A stretch of 64,000 nucleotides of DNA from Panax quinquefolius. Its lineage: Eukaryota > Streptophyta > Magnoliopsida > Apiales > Araliaceae. Within the stretch, counting starts at the first letter, position 1; every line of letters begins with the position of its first letter. The stretch spans positions 63,229,322 to 63,293,321 of the forward strand of contig CM035170.1 in assembly GCA_020205615.1 (NCBI GenBank), read 5' to 3'. Under the pieces are notes generated by a model. The model did no database searches, had not been told where the DNA came from, and worked only from the letters and a program-made list of their open reading frames with translations. Both the position numbers and the translations under genes were made by a program. Positions 23,456 through 35,112 of this stretch are shown here, one piece after another.

Positions 23456-24676
23456 GAAAATTTTAGTAGACTTGACCTGCAACCTAATGGCTTTACCTGC
23501 TACTATTCCCACCCACCACATTTGAAATAAAATTCAGCACATTTCTTCACCAACCATAAGTGGGGCCCACTCAATTCTAGAATTTTCCACCAAAATGTTA
23601 AATTCGGATACTTCAACAATTTCTGAACCATTCACCTCTTAAAATTCATAACAAATCATAAGTTCATTTTTAACGGTTCAAAATTTGTGGACATATACTC
23701 AACTTATATATGTATAACATATCCAAAAATTACAACGATCCAACGGTCGGATTAAAAATTATAACTAACACAATATATCTCAAAAACACTGGTTTAATTT
23801 TTAATACATTCATTCCGACAAAAATACTGATAAAATACCTCAACATTAATTCCTTCATTTATAACCACATAAATAAATCCATCATTTATATCCACATCAA
23901 ATAAATATTTTCTTATCATATAAATCAATAATTAATTATTCACAAATAATATTACAGAATCACAATTATGACAACCAAAGCCGTCCTGTGAATGAGAGGG
24001 CTTTCCAATAAGAATTTCTCTCATCTTGGTGTGCAATTAAGTGACCAAACTTCTCCTCGATGTAACTTTCTAGACATTGCCAATAATGCTATCTAATAAT
24101 ATTATTCAAATAATATGAATTATTGATCCGATAATGAGAAATATTTTGCGTTGATAATTATTGAAACAATAATAATATAAAATATCAACGCAAAGAACTA
24201 TTGAATCAATAAAATAAAATATTGAATAAAGAATTACCTGTAACAATTATTGAGTAGTGCCTTCTTACGTAAGAATTAATAATTCAAAAATACTCGTGTA
24301 ATACCGTATTAACCATGCAACAACGCGTATTACTTTATTTTACCAAAGGGTATTCCAATGTTGTTAATCTTGAACGATTACGCAAGTTATTTATAAAAAC
24401 TTAATTTTGTCATTTTCTTCATCCGACGAGTTATTACGTTATTGGGCCCACAAATGGCGGCTGGCGCCGTCAGCATTTAATATTCCACATGTAAAGAATA
24501 TTCCACCACCCAAACGAATATTCCCGACAACAATGAATATTTTATAACCACTTGTATATTTTGAAAAAAATTCATATATCACCCTTAACTTTAACTTTTA
24601 TCAATTTAACGATTTACTGAATAGTAATTAGAAGAAAAATTGAATACTTTTATTTCATAAAATTTGGGGTCTTACA

Positions 24677-24873
24677 AATATTTTTCGACAGAAAGAATAT
24701 TCCACGACCAAATGAATATTCCCCGACAATTGAATATTTTATAACCACTTGCGTATTTTGAAAAAAAATTCATCTCACCCTTAACTTTAAACTTTTATCT
24801 ATTTAATCATTTACTGAATTGTAATTATAAGAAAAATTGAATACTTTTATTTCATAAAATTCGGGGTCTTACA
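24677..24873 (-). repeat. Duplicated 197-bp LTR tail
   Basis: Directly after the complete end of Y2 comes another LTR end (aatatttttcgacag to ggggtcttaca), then the polypurine tract. It resembles 58976-59174 (shared ctgaattgtaattataag) more than the tail of Y2, so it came from a different LTR copy by recombination. Confidence 0.82.
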
Positions 24874-24994
24874 ATTTCCCCTCCTTATAAAATTTCGTCC
24901 CCGAAATTTACGTACCTGGTATTTCAAAAAGTTTGAGAATACCTTGCTTTCATTTCAGATTCTATCTCCCGGGTCATCATGATTTCTCCATTGC

Positions 24995-25798
24995 TCATCT
25001 CCGTGATAACTTATTTGAGTTATTCACTTGTTGGGAAGTCATGACAACCGCCATCCCTCGAACTACCCGATTTTGACTTTCTGGGGCAGCATTTGGCTTC
25101 ATCACTACCGTTGAAATATAATTTTCTATAGGACATATTCCTCCCTCAACTGCCTCGTTGTACTCCTGATTCATGATCTGAATCATCAATCTTCGATCCA
25201 TGTCGAATTCAAGTTGACCGCTCTGTACAGGGTAATTCAAAACCCGATGTTGGGTTCTCTCAATTGCTTTCCAAAAAGAGAAATTCATATCATCTATTTT
25301 AGCCTTCTTAGATCGGACATCTCTTTCCACAATATCCGAGTGTCATGCGGCTTTTGCCCATGCATCACTTATTCTCACTCGTTCAGTTTTTTCTTCTTTC
25401 AGCTCAGATTCCATCTTTATCATCTTATACTTTGCCAAAGAATGCTTTTGTTCAAGCATCACATATCGGGTAACACAAGCTTGAATTGTTGCATCCTTTT
25501 GTTCCACGACCGTCTACCGTTCTTCAGCCTGCTCTTCTAACTCCTGAACACGATTTTGCAATTCTACATTTTGATCATATAATACTTCTAATAAATTCTC
25601 TTCAGGTACCTCTTCTTCCTCTTCTTCCTCACTCTTAGCTGTTACCTTTACGACTATCTCGGGTGTAACTATCAATTCTTCACTCACCACAAGAATATCT
25701 CTAATTCCTTCTTCGTTTGACATCACATTATCATGGTTAGTGATTAGAGGTATTCCCACAGTCTCATTCACTCCATTGTTAGCATTCTCAGCTGCCAT
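24995..25798 (-). pseudogene. Unrecognised ~267-codon ORF: Gag-like leader, acidic tract, coiled coil, novel C-terminus
   Basis: One frame runs from an ATG (complement of 25796-25798) to a stop at 24995 with only two internal nonsense codons, TAG at 25514-25516 and TGA near 25350. The first residues MAAENANNGVNETV match the Gag start of elements B and D. After about 60 residues comes an acidic run (SEEEEEEEVPEEN), then a predicted coiled coil with heptad-like L/V spacing (NVELQNRVQELEEQ), a further helical stretch with LEQKHSLAKYKMIKMESELK, and a C-terminal part with DMDRRLMIQI and EGGICPI. I recognise no domain in the last 110 residues. It takes the place of Gag-Pol in both NA interiors, which suggests selection or a founding capture. 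It could be a diverged Gag or a captured host fragment. Confidence 0.6.
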
Positions 25799-25970
25799 TC
25801 TCAAATACTGCCATAAAAAAGGGTTAATTAAACAAATTAACATATCACATAATATCCCGATATTATGACTGACCAACAAATAAGCTTAGGTAGGATACAC
25901 TAGCGAAGGATTTACTCATCTCTCCCTCCTAGTTCTATTCCCCGATCTCCGCCAGAGACCATATCCCTAA

Positions 25971-25982
25971 GCTCTGATACCA
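25971..25982 (-). promoter_or_regulatory. Primer-binding site of NA2, initiator tRNA-Met type
   Basis: TGGTATCAGAGC on the minus strand, two bases from the LTR at 25985. Confidence 0.85.
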
Positions 25983-25984
25983 AA

Positions 25985-26454
25985 TGTGACGCCCCCAAAA
26001 TAGGTCCAATCCACCCAACCTATTCTGAGTCGCCAAATATATGGTACAGAAAACAACTACAACTTTATTACAATAATTGTCGTGCAAAATACAACAACAC
26101 ATATGCTGTGAGTTTTGATACAAATATATACCAACTGTGACTCACATCCCAACCTTGGATAGCACGCCACAATGGCACCTTACATAAAGGTATAGTCAAA
26201 TATTGTTTTAGAAATTAGAATCTTTGGGAAGTGCTCAAGGAAACCTTCGTACATGGGAGGCCATGCTTTTAGGTTATGATAGATATCATATGGCCACAGA
26301 ATTATCCTTGGTTGACCCAATAGACCCCAAAGAAAAATGAGAAAATTACTATCATATTCTTCCCAATGGTGAGTCTTCTCTTGACATATCATTATCTCTA
26401 CTATCTCTAATTGAGAATTATACTTCAAACAAACACCAAGATTATATAAGTAGT
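25985..26454 (-). repeat. LTR Z, first part (split by block B)
   Basis: It starts TGTGACGCCCCC and matches the X type (tgctgtgagttttgatac, antisense segment with the same TGA as X1). It breaks off inside the antisense segment at GTAGT, where block B begins, and resumes at 40910 with the same five bases. Confidence 0.9.
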
Positions 26455-29319
26455 TGTGATGCCTCCAAAATAGGTCCAATCCAACCAACCTATTCTGAGT
26501 TGCCAAATACATGGTAAAGAAATAACTACAACTTCATTAATACGATTGTCGTGCAAAGTACGACAACACATAAACTCTTAGTGTAAATACAAATATTGTC
26601 TTCTAGACAATATCCACACTCAAATAAGTCCTCATTACAATTATTGATACACTATTTTACAAAATAGTGAGGACTAATAAAATAACTGTCTTGAACCATC
26701 ACTCCACATCCCGACTAGTTCTCGCTATATTCTCGTCTCCTGAGAAGAAAAATGGAACAAAAAGGAAAAGGGTGAGCTCAACTAGCCCAGTAAAGAATAT
26801 TATGACTAAGATAACATAGAACAAATTATCCTTAGTCTTCAACAGGGAAAAATCTGATAGAATACAATAGACAACAAGTTTTAGATCAATAACTATGCGT
26901 GAAACAACAATTCATTAGAAGAGTTAAGTAGAGAATGAAATCTACTATCATCTATGAATTTAAAAGTCCATCATCGATATTTTATCCTGTAACATCAATC
27001 AATATACATCATAAATCAAATATTCATCTTTGCACTACAGCCAAAGATAGATATGTTCATCTAAACACATGTTCATCTTTGCACTACGGCCAAAGATATT
27101 AATAAAATCATTCATCTTTGCAGAATGCCAAAATTCATCATAAAATCATTCATCTTTGCACTACGGGCCAAAGATATTCATTATAAAATCATTCATATTT
27201 TTGCGACTCCAATTGAAACAAAAGATATTAAGGATTATATCATCATTTAGGGTAGGATGATGAAAAATATTTTTTAAAAGAAATTCGAATCCATTTAAAC
27301 GAAAAGAAAAATATTAAGGATTACGATTCCGGTGAAAACAATATTAAAGTTCGTATTTTAAAAAATACTTTAAATACTTTAAATAACCAGAGTGGAGTAA
27401 AATTCAAGAATGATCAAAACATAGATCCAATCAAAGATAGAAATCATAACAGACGATCTTGGACACAGAAAAGAAAATTTAATTTTTTTGTGAATAGTGT
27501 CGTATTCGTGAATAGTACCGTATACATGAATAGTGCCGTATACGTGAATAGTGACTCCGACACTAAAAGATAGAAATTTCACAAAAAAAATTATCATGCT
27601 TCGTGAATAGTATTCGTGAATAGTAACTCATGAATAGTAACTCGTGAATAGTAACTCATGAATAGTAACCCATGAATAGTAACCCCGACATGAAAAAGTT
27701 CCAAATTTGATAAAAAGTTTCAACCAATATTTCGGCATAATGATATTGAAGAAATAATATCATTTTTAAAATAAAAATAATATCCCTTACCTAAGAAAGA
27801 ATAATACTTTTGACTGGAATACTGAATATAGTGCTGAAAGAACTTGCACCGTATAGCAATACTCAAAGTACTAAAATACTCACAAGAATACGCTCGATAT
27901 TATAGAGAGAGAAAGAGAGAGAAAACTTTAGTTTCTGGTGTGATTTTTAATTCTAACCTAAGCACCCTATTTATAGAAAAATGCTTAGAACACTAAAGCA
28001 GAAAATTTAATAAAATATTATTATATTTACAAAATTTTCACACCCATCTTTGAAATCTGATTTCAGCCCATTTGTAACACATGTGAGACCCACTTAACTT
28101 GTAAAAATCGTTTTTGTTAATATAATAATTTAAAACTTTCAAAAATAGATTATTACGGAACTTGTAACTTTAATAATTCATAATAAATAGCCCTTTATCG
28201 TAAAAATTGAATCTCGCAAATTTTATAGGAAATTCAATTCTCTACAACTTTGCAGAAGAAAGTTTTTCCAAATTCCAAACAAAAATTAACTGAAATCCAC
28301 ATACGGACGATTTTACAAGCTATAATCAAATTTCAGTCAAGAAATGGGTCCACCAACATGTTTAACATGTTTTAAACAACTTTTGCAACAAAAATACTCT
28401 TCCTCCTCATATACTCATATATCCCACATTCATTGTAAAAATATCACTATTATTATATTATAATAATATAATAAAATATTATTTTATCAGAAAAGATAAA
28501 ATATCAATTTTTAACAATTGTCACTTTAAAAATTTTCTCCATCTATATCCACATAAAATCAATATTTTCCTCATTATATAAATCAATAATTAATTATTCA
28601 TAAATAATATTCTGAGAATCACAAGATCGCAACTGTGCCGTTCCCTAAGAAAGAGGGGCTTTCAATAAGAATTTCTCCTTCTTGGTAGCGCAATTAGGTG
28701 ACCAAACCTCTCCTTGACGAACTTTCTAGACATTGCCAATAATATTTTCTAATAATATTATTCAGATAATATGAATTATTGTTTCGATAATGGAAAATAT
28801 CGTGTAGTGACAATTATTGAAACAACGGTAATATAAAAAATCAACGCCGCAATTATTGAATCAATAAAATAAAATATCGAGCAAGTAATTATCGTGTAAC
28901 AATTATTGAGTAGTGCCTTCTTACGTAAGAATCAATAATTGGTGCAATATCGCGTGTCATCTTGTGCAACAACGCCAGACATTCGTGTTTTAACCACCGG
29001 GTATTCCAACAGTATTAACGGTAACAACTGCACCGTTATTTATAAACAACTTATACTTGTCGTTTTCTTCATCCAATCGCTTTCCGTTATGGGCCCACAA
29101 AAGACTGCACCGTCGTACGAATATTCCCCGACAGCAAGAATATTTCACGACCAAACGAATATTCTCCGACAACAATGAGTATTTTATAACCACCTGCTTA
29201 TTTTAAAATATTTGCGCATTTTACCCACAACTAACCACATTAATCAAATCAACCCTTACTATTTCAAAATAATAAATAGAGGAATTAAATTTCATTTATT
29301 AATAATTTGGGGTCTTACA
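26455..29319 (-). repeat. LTR B1 (2.87 kb)
   Basis: It runs TGTGATGCCTCC to GGGGTCTTACA, followed by the polypurine tract acctcccct. It has a short 39-bp array (27018-27190), a gaatagt array (27490-27685), a donor-like ttacct near 27790 and a region (about 28000-28550) that differs from the A and X/Y types. B LTRs therefore form their own subfamily. Confidence 0.9.
27967..27976 (-). promoter_or_regulatory. TATA box of LTR B1
   Basis: CTATAAATAG on the minus strand, with gggtgcttagg downstream in place of the gggctaag of other types. Confidence 0.55.
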
Positions 29320-30115
29320 ACCTCCCCTCATGAAATTTCGTCCTCGAAATTGACGTACGTAGGACATGCTCTTTTCCTATCCAAAATCTTGACAGGTACC
29401 TCTTCATACGTTAAGTCTTCGGCTATCTAGTTCGGTTCTAACTCAATAACATGGTTCGGGTCGTCCACATATTTACGTAACATCGATACGTGAAAAACGT
29501 TATGAACACGTGTCATACTTTGCGGTAAAACGAGTCTATAGGCCACAGTTCCTATTCGATCGAGAATCTCAAATTGACTAATAAATCAAAGGTTGAGATT
29601 TCTTCTCTTCATCAACTCTTACTTCTAGAATAATGACTTCTTGCACCTTCTTCTTTATATTCATCAGCTCCGACGTCTAGCTTGAGAGGTTTTAACTTTA
29701 TCGATTAAAGTTTATTCTAATCGTATATTCGTTATCTTCACGCAGATTCTTGGAATCTTTAAATCTGTCTCCATCTTACGTAAGTAAATACGAAATGGGT
29801 CTTTGTTTTAACAATATCGCACACGTCGTAACGCGATAAGATCTTTTTACTCAACGCGTCATACTACCACGCCCATTTTTTTCCGGGATGGTATTGAATG
29901 GTATGGTCGTAATCTTTCAACAACTCGAGCCAACGTCGTTTGCCGCATGTTGAGTTCTTGAAGCTTTTCTCACATTCCTCGCTTCATTCAAATTTTGTAT
30001 CTTTTCGAGTCAGCTGAGTTAATAGAGTAACGATTCGATAAAATCCTTCCACGAATCTCCGATAGTAACCAGCTAAGCCTAGAAAGCTACTTATTTTGAT
30101 TACTGACTTAGGTTA
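29320..30115 (-). pseudogene. Pol remnants of B interior 1 (chromodomain end, integrase start, RNase H pieces)
   Basis: Blocks similar to element A appear in collinear order with the parts between them deleted: the chromodomain-like tail (about 29340-29590), the integrase N-terminal linker (about 29600-29760), the RNase H end (about 29760-29960) and the RNase H start/RT end (about 29960-30115). The catalytic integrase core and nearly all of RT are gone. No open frame survives. The product would be non-functional. Confidence 0.75.
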
Positions 30116-30121
30116 CTCTCA

Positions 30122-30272
30122 ACTGTGACTCATATCCCAATCTTGGATAGCACGTCACAATGGCACCTATTAGTTTACCACCGCACGAATATGACGTCCC
30201 CTACAGAGAGTTTGGTTTCAGTGCATTCCACAAAGGAAGTCACCAGATAGAGGCTAAGGTACCAACTCCTGT
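30122..30272. other. Filler in B interior 1: LTR-derived piece plus unrelated sequence
   Basis: About 45 bp (gtgactcatatcccaatctt ... caatggcacct) matches a segment of X/Y-type LTRs (for example 17351-17396), which B LTRs themselves lack. The next 100 bp (about 30172-30272) have no partner in element A. The same filler occurs at about 35920-36065. Confidence 0.75.
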
Positions 30273-31010
30273 AGTTAGGTTTTTAACTCCTGAAGTTCAA
30301 TAGGAGCCATTCGATATGAGATTTTAGAAATGGGTTTTGTACGGGGTTCAAAGTCGATACAAAATTTAATATCACGCTCTGGGGTAGGCCAGGAAATACG
30401 TCAGGAAATTTACTAACAGAAATATCATTCAAATCTGATGTATTTTTGTTCAAGTCCATGAAATGGGCTAAAACTTGACATCCGTTTTTCAATAAACGAA
30501 TGACTTTATGGCTTGATATGAAAGTGTTTGACTTCAATGGTTTGGTTGCTTGAATTCGAATAACATGTTGCTTAGGAATATGAAAACTAACAACTTTACG
30601 AAAGCAATCAATTTTGGCATGATAAGTAGTTAATCAATCAATCCCCAAGATCACATCAAAAACAAGTATTTTTTAAAGAAATAAGGTCAACAGGTAATGT
30701 GATGGTGCCAACTTGGATCAAACAAGATTTATAAACAGTGGATGTAACGAAAGTTTCTCGTAACGGAGTTTCAACAGATAAGTCAAAGTCTAATTTTCTC
30801 CGAGTCAAGTTTAAGCGTTGAGTATAAGCGAGGGAGAGATAAATGAATGGGTAGAACCAGGTATCTAATAAGGTATAAACTTCGTAAGAATTTATAATTA
30901 ACTAACTCGTGCTAACCGTTCGGGTTCCTCAGATTCGACCGAACCACGACAAACGCTCTTCCAGGAACCGTTGACTTTGACTTTTCTGGGATAGCCTTTT
31001 GAGTCACCAT
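30273..31010 (-). pseudogene. RT start and protease remnant of B interior 1
   Basis: Similar to 6720-7450 of element A. A frame at 30283-30537 keeps ISSHKVIRLLKNGCQ and HFMDLNKNTSDLND. The protease segment near 30640-30920 is broken by frameshifts and I could not read a clean DTG motif in one frame. Confidence 0.7.
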
Positions 31011-31033
31011 CCCTGCTGGACTGGGTTTCGCTA

Positions 31034-32144
31034 CTACGTACAATCTCGAGCGATATGACCTTCTTTTCCACAATTATAACATACCTTGGAAGGTTGCGAA
31101 TAGTTTGGACTTATGTGTCCCTCTTCTTCGCATCTGTAGCATCTAAGCGGCGGTCTTTCTCCTCCTCTAAAATTAGATTCTTTGGTGTTGGTGCTTAAGC
31201 GTCTTCCCATCATTGTTAAATCTTCTCTTCTTGAAATTTCCACTTGAGTTATTTCTTCTATTATCTTGGCCATGATTACCACCAAAGTGGTTACCATTTC
31301 TGGCATGATAATTTCCTCCACGATGGTTATCATTGTTCCGATGACCGTTACCACCGGTACGATTATCATCGAGTTGTTGGTCATTATTCTTGATTGAGTG
31401 ACTCATTATCGCGCTCCAATAACTGAGCCCTATTCACAACATCTGAATATAAACAAAGTTTGTGAGAAATGAGGTATTGACGTATTTTGGGTTTCAAACC
31501 TCGCAGAAACATTCGCGTCATTCTCTCCTCATTATCAACCAAATGGGATGCAAATCGGGACAACTCGGCAAACTTAGCTTCGTACTGCGACACGTTCATA
31601 TTATTTTGCTCCAGCTTGATGAACTATACCTCCTTCATGTGACGAATACTTTCGGGAAAGTATTTGTCGTTGAACAATTCTTGGAACTTCTCCCAAGACA
31701 TCTTCAGTGCGGTAGGCTGAGTACGCTTTATGGATTCCCACCAATAATCTGCATCTCCTCGTAACATGAAAGTGGCGAAAGGAACCTTTTGCTCCTCTGA
31801 GCATCCCAAGATATCAAATATCTTAGTGATCTGCTTTATCCACGTCTCTGCCGTAAGTGGTTCTAGCTTTCCCAAAAACTCTGGTAGTCCTAACTCCTTG
31901 AACTGTTTAACGGTGACCATCCGTGAATTGCCAGTGTTTCCACCTGCATTTTGAACAGTAGTCTTTCTCGTTTGGTTTTGCATGAATTCTAGAAAATTCC
32001 TAAACATACCATCGTTAATCATTCGCTTTCATTGGTGTTGTTCACAGGAGGAACATTGCCAGCCTGTTGCACGTTCTCCTCGTTGGTGAGCAAAGGTGTC
32101 TCCACGGTCTCATTTACTCCACTGTTAACATTCTCAGTCGACAT
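31034..32144 (-). pseudogene. Gag of B interior 1 with two zinc knuckles
   Basis: The likely start is the ATG complementary to 32142-32144 (MSTEN-type leader). The capsid part at 31384-32022 includes TWIKQITKIFDILGC, YWWESIKRTQPTALKMSW and [20 protein letters not shown] basic N/H/R/G-rich region follows. The first knuckle reads [14 protein letters not shown] with its last Cys replaced by Tyr; the second ([14 protein letters not shown]) is intact. Frames shift near 32022, 31620 and 31390. It is the best-preserved coding part of B and could once have acted as a Gag source. Confidence 0.82.
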
Positions 32145-32318
32145 TCTTAAATACTTCCATAAAACAAGGGTTAATTTAACAAATTAACAAATCACATAAT
32201 ACCCCTATATTATTACCGACCAACAAATAAGCTTAGGTAGGACACACTAGCGAAGGATTTACTCGTCTCTCCCCTCCTAGTTCTATTCCCCGATCTCCGC
32301 CAGAGATCATATCCCTAA

Positions 32319-32330
32319 GCTCTGATAACA
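32319..32330 (-). promoter_or_regulatory. Primer-binding site of B interior 1, one mismatch
   Basis: TGTTATCAGAGC on the minus strand: the initiator tRNA-Met-type site with one changed base (G to T in the third position). The second B copy (38127-38138) has the same change, so it predates the duplication. Confidence 0.8.
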
Positions 32331-32332
32331 AC

Positions 32333-35112
32333 TGTGACGCCTCCAAAATAGGTCCAATCCAACCAACCTATTCTGAGTTGCCAAATACATGGTACAGAAA
32401 CAACTACAACTTCATTAATACAATTGTCGTGCAAAATACGACAACACATAAACTCTGAGTTTAAATACAAATACTGTCTTCTAGACAATATCCACACTCA
32501 AATAAGTCCTCATTACAATTATTGATACACTATTTTACAAAATAGTGAGGACTAATAAAACAACTGTCTTGAACCATCACTCCACACCCCGACTAGTTCT
32601 GCTTTATATTCTCGTCTCACGAGAAGAAAAATGGAACAAAAAGGAAAAGGGTGAGCTCAACTAGCCCAGTAAAGAATATTATGACTAAGATAACATAGAA
32701 CAAATTATACTTAGTCTTCAACGAGGAAAAATCGATAGAATACAATGACAACAAGTTTTAGATCAATAAGCAATGAAACAACAATTCATTAGAAGAGTTA
32801 AGTAGAGAATGAAATCTACTATCATCTATGAATTTAAAAGTCCATCATCGATATTTTATGTAACATCAATCGTAACATCAATCAATATACATCATAAATC
32901 AAATATTCATCTTTGCACTACAGGCCAAAGATATTCTCCAGTTGGTCATGTTCATCTAAACACCTGTTCATCTTTACACTACGGGCCAAAGATATTCATC
33001 ATAAAATCATTCATCTTTGCACTACGGGCCAAAGATATTCAGTTATATCACCATTTAGGACTGAGGATGATGAAAAATATTTTAAAGAAAACGAATCCAG
33101 TGAAACAAAAGAATAAATATTAAGGATTCGTATTTTAAACAATCAAAGTTCAAAAATACTTTAAATAACCAGAGTGGAGTAAAATTCAAGAATGATCAAA
33201 ACATAGATCCAATCAAAGATAGAAATCATAACAGACGATCTTGGACACAGAAAAGAAAATTTAATTTTTTTGTGAATAGTGTCGTATTCGTGAATAGTAC
33301 CGTATACATGAATAGTGTTGAGTATACGTGAATAGTGACTCCGACACTAAAAGATAGAAATTTCACAAAAAAAATTATCATGCTTCGTGAAATAGTATTC
33401 GTGAATAGTAACTCGTGAATAGTAACTTCATGAATAGTAACTCATGAATAGTAACTCATGAATAGTAACCTCCGCATGAAAAAGTTCCAAATTTGATAAA
33501 AATTTCAACCAATATTTTGGCATAATGATATTGAAGAAATAATATCATTTTTAAAATAAAATAATATCCCTTACCTAAGAAAGAATAGTATTTACGATTT
33601 GGAATCTTTGGAATATAGTCTTTGAAAGAACTTGCACAGTATAGCAATACTCAAAGTACTAAAATACTCACAAGAATACGCTCGATATTATAGAGAGAAA
33701 GAGAGAGAAAACTTTAGTTTACGGTGTGATTTTCAATTCTAACCTAAGCACCTATTTATAGAAAATGCTTAGAACACTAAAGCGAAAATTTAATAAAATA
33801 TTATTATATTTACAAAATTTTCACGCCCATCTTTGAAATCTGATTTCAGCCCATTTGTAACACATGTGAGACCCACTTAACTTGTAAAAACGTTTTTTGT
33901 TAATATAATAATTTAAAACTTTCAAAAATAGATTATTCGGAACTTTGGAACTTTAATAATTCATAATAAATAGCCCTTTATCAGAGAAAATTGAATCTCA
34001 TTAATTTTTATAGGAAATTCAATTCTCTACAACTTTGCGAGAAGAAAGTTTTTCCAAATTCCAAACAGAAATTGACCGAAATCCACATACAGACGATTTT
34101 ACAAGCTATAATCAAATTTCAGTCAAGAAATGGGTCCACCAACATGTTTAACATGTTTTAAACATTTTTTTGCAACAAAAATACTCTTCCTCCTCATATA
34201 CTCATATATCCCACATTCATTGTAAAAATATCACCATTATTATATTATAATAATATAATAAAATATTATTTTATCGAGAAAAGATAAAATATCAATTTTA
34301 ACAATTGTCACTTTAAAAATTTTCTCCATCTATATCCACATAAAATCAATATTTTCCTCATTATATAAATCAATAATTAATTATTCATAAATAATATTAC
34401 GAGAATCACGATCTTGCAACCAGTAGTAGTTCCTAGGAAAGAGGGGCTTTCAATAAGAATTTCTCCTTCTTTGGTGCTGATTAGGTGACCAAACCTCTCC
34501 TTAGACAGAACTTTCTAGACATTGCCAATAATGTTTTCTAATAATATTATTAGGATAATATGAATTATTGCTTCGATAATGGAAAATATTGTGTAGTGAC
34601 AATTATTGAAACAACGATAATATAAAAAATCAATAGCGCAATTATTGAATCAATAAAATAAAATAATTTGAGCGGTAATTCTTTGTAACAATTATTGAGT
34701 AGTGCCTTCTTACGTAAGAATCAATAATTGGTGCAATACAGGTATCTTCTTGTCTGACAACAGCGTATTCATCGTGTTTTAACATAGGGTATTCCAACGG
34801 TGATTAACGGTAACAAACTGCAGATTATTTATAAACAACTTATACTTGTCGTTTTCTTCATCCAATCGCTTTTCGTTATGGGGCCCACAAAAGGCGCTGA
34901 TCGTCATACGAATATTCCGACGGCGAAGAATATTTCACGACCAAACGAATATTCTCCGAAACAACAATGAGTATTTTATAACCACTTGCTTATTTTAAAA
35001 TATTTGCGCATTTTACCCATAACTAACCACATTAATCAAATCAACCCTTACTATTTCAAAATAATAAATAGAGAAAATAAAATTTCATTTATTAATAATT
35101 TGGGGTCTTACA
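32333..35112 (-). repeat. LTR B2 (2.78 kb), shared middle LTR
   Basis: It runs TGTGACGCCTCC to GGGGTCTTACA with a primer site on its left and a polypurine tract on its right, so it is the 5' LTR of one interior and the 3' LTR of the other. TATA motif at 33752-33761; 39-bp units about 32905-33045; gaatagt array about 33270-33470. Confidence 0.9.
33752..33761 (-). promoter_or_regulatory. TATA box of LTR B2
   Basis: CTATAAATAG on the minus strand in the B-type promoter block. Confidence 0.55.

Larger units (their letters stand above)
20820..24676 (-). repeat. LTR Y2 (3.86 kb, long LTR type)
   Basis: It runs TGTGACGACCCC to GGGGTCTTACA and is collinear with Y1, including the 650-bp AT-rich stretch (from about 22590), the short 39-bp array (about 21965-22235) and the gaatagt array (22434-22515). 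Its right end is followed not by a polypurine tract but by a second copy of an LTR tail. Confidence 0.87.
24874..25984 (-). mobile_element. Interior of non-autonomous element NA2
   Basis: Polypurine tract atttcccctcctt (24874-24886), a pol-end remnant to about 24990, the unknown ORF (24995-25798), the gag leader, then an intact primer site (25971-25982). It is collinear with NA1 but has no solo LTR in its leader, so the duplication that copied X did not include this leader, or this unit predates the insertion. Confidence 0.82.
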
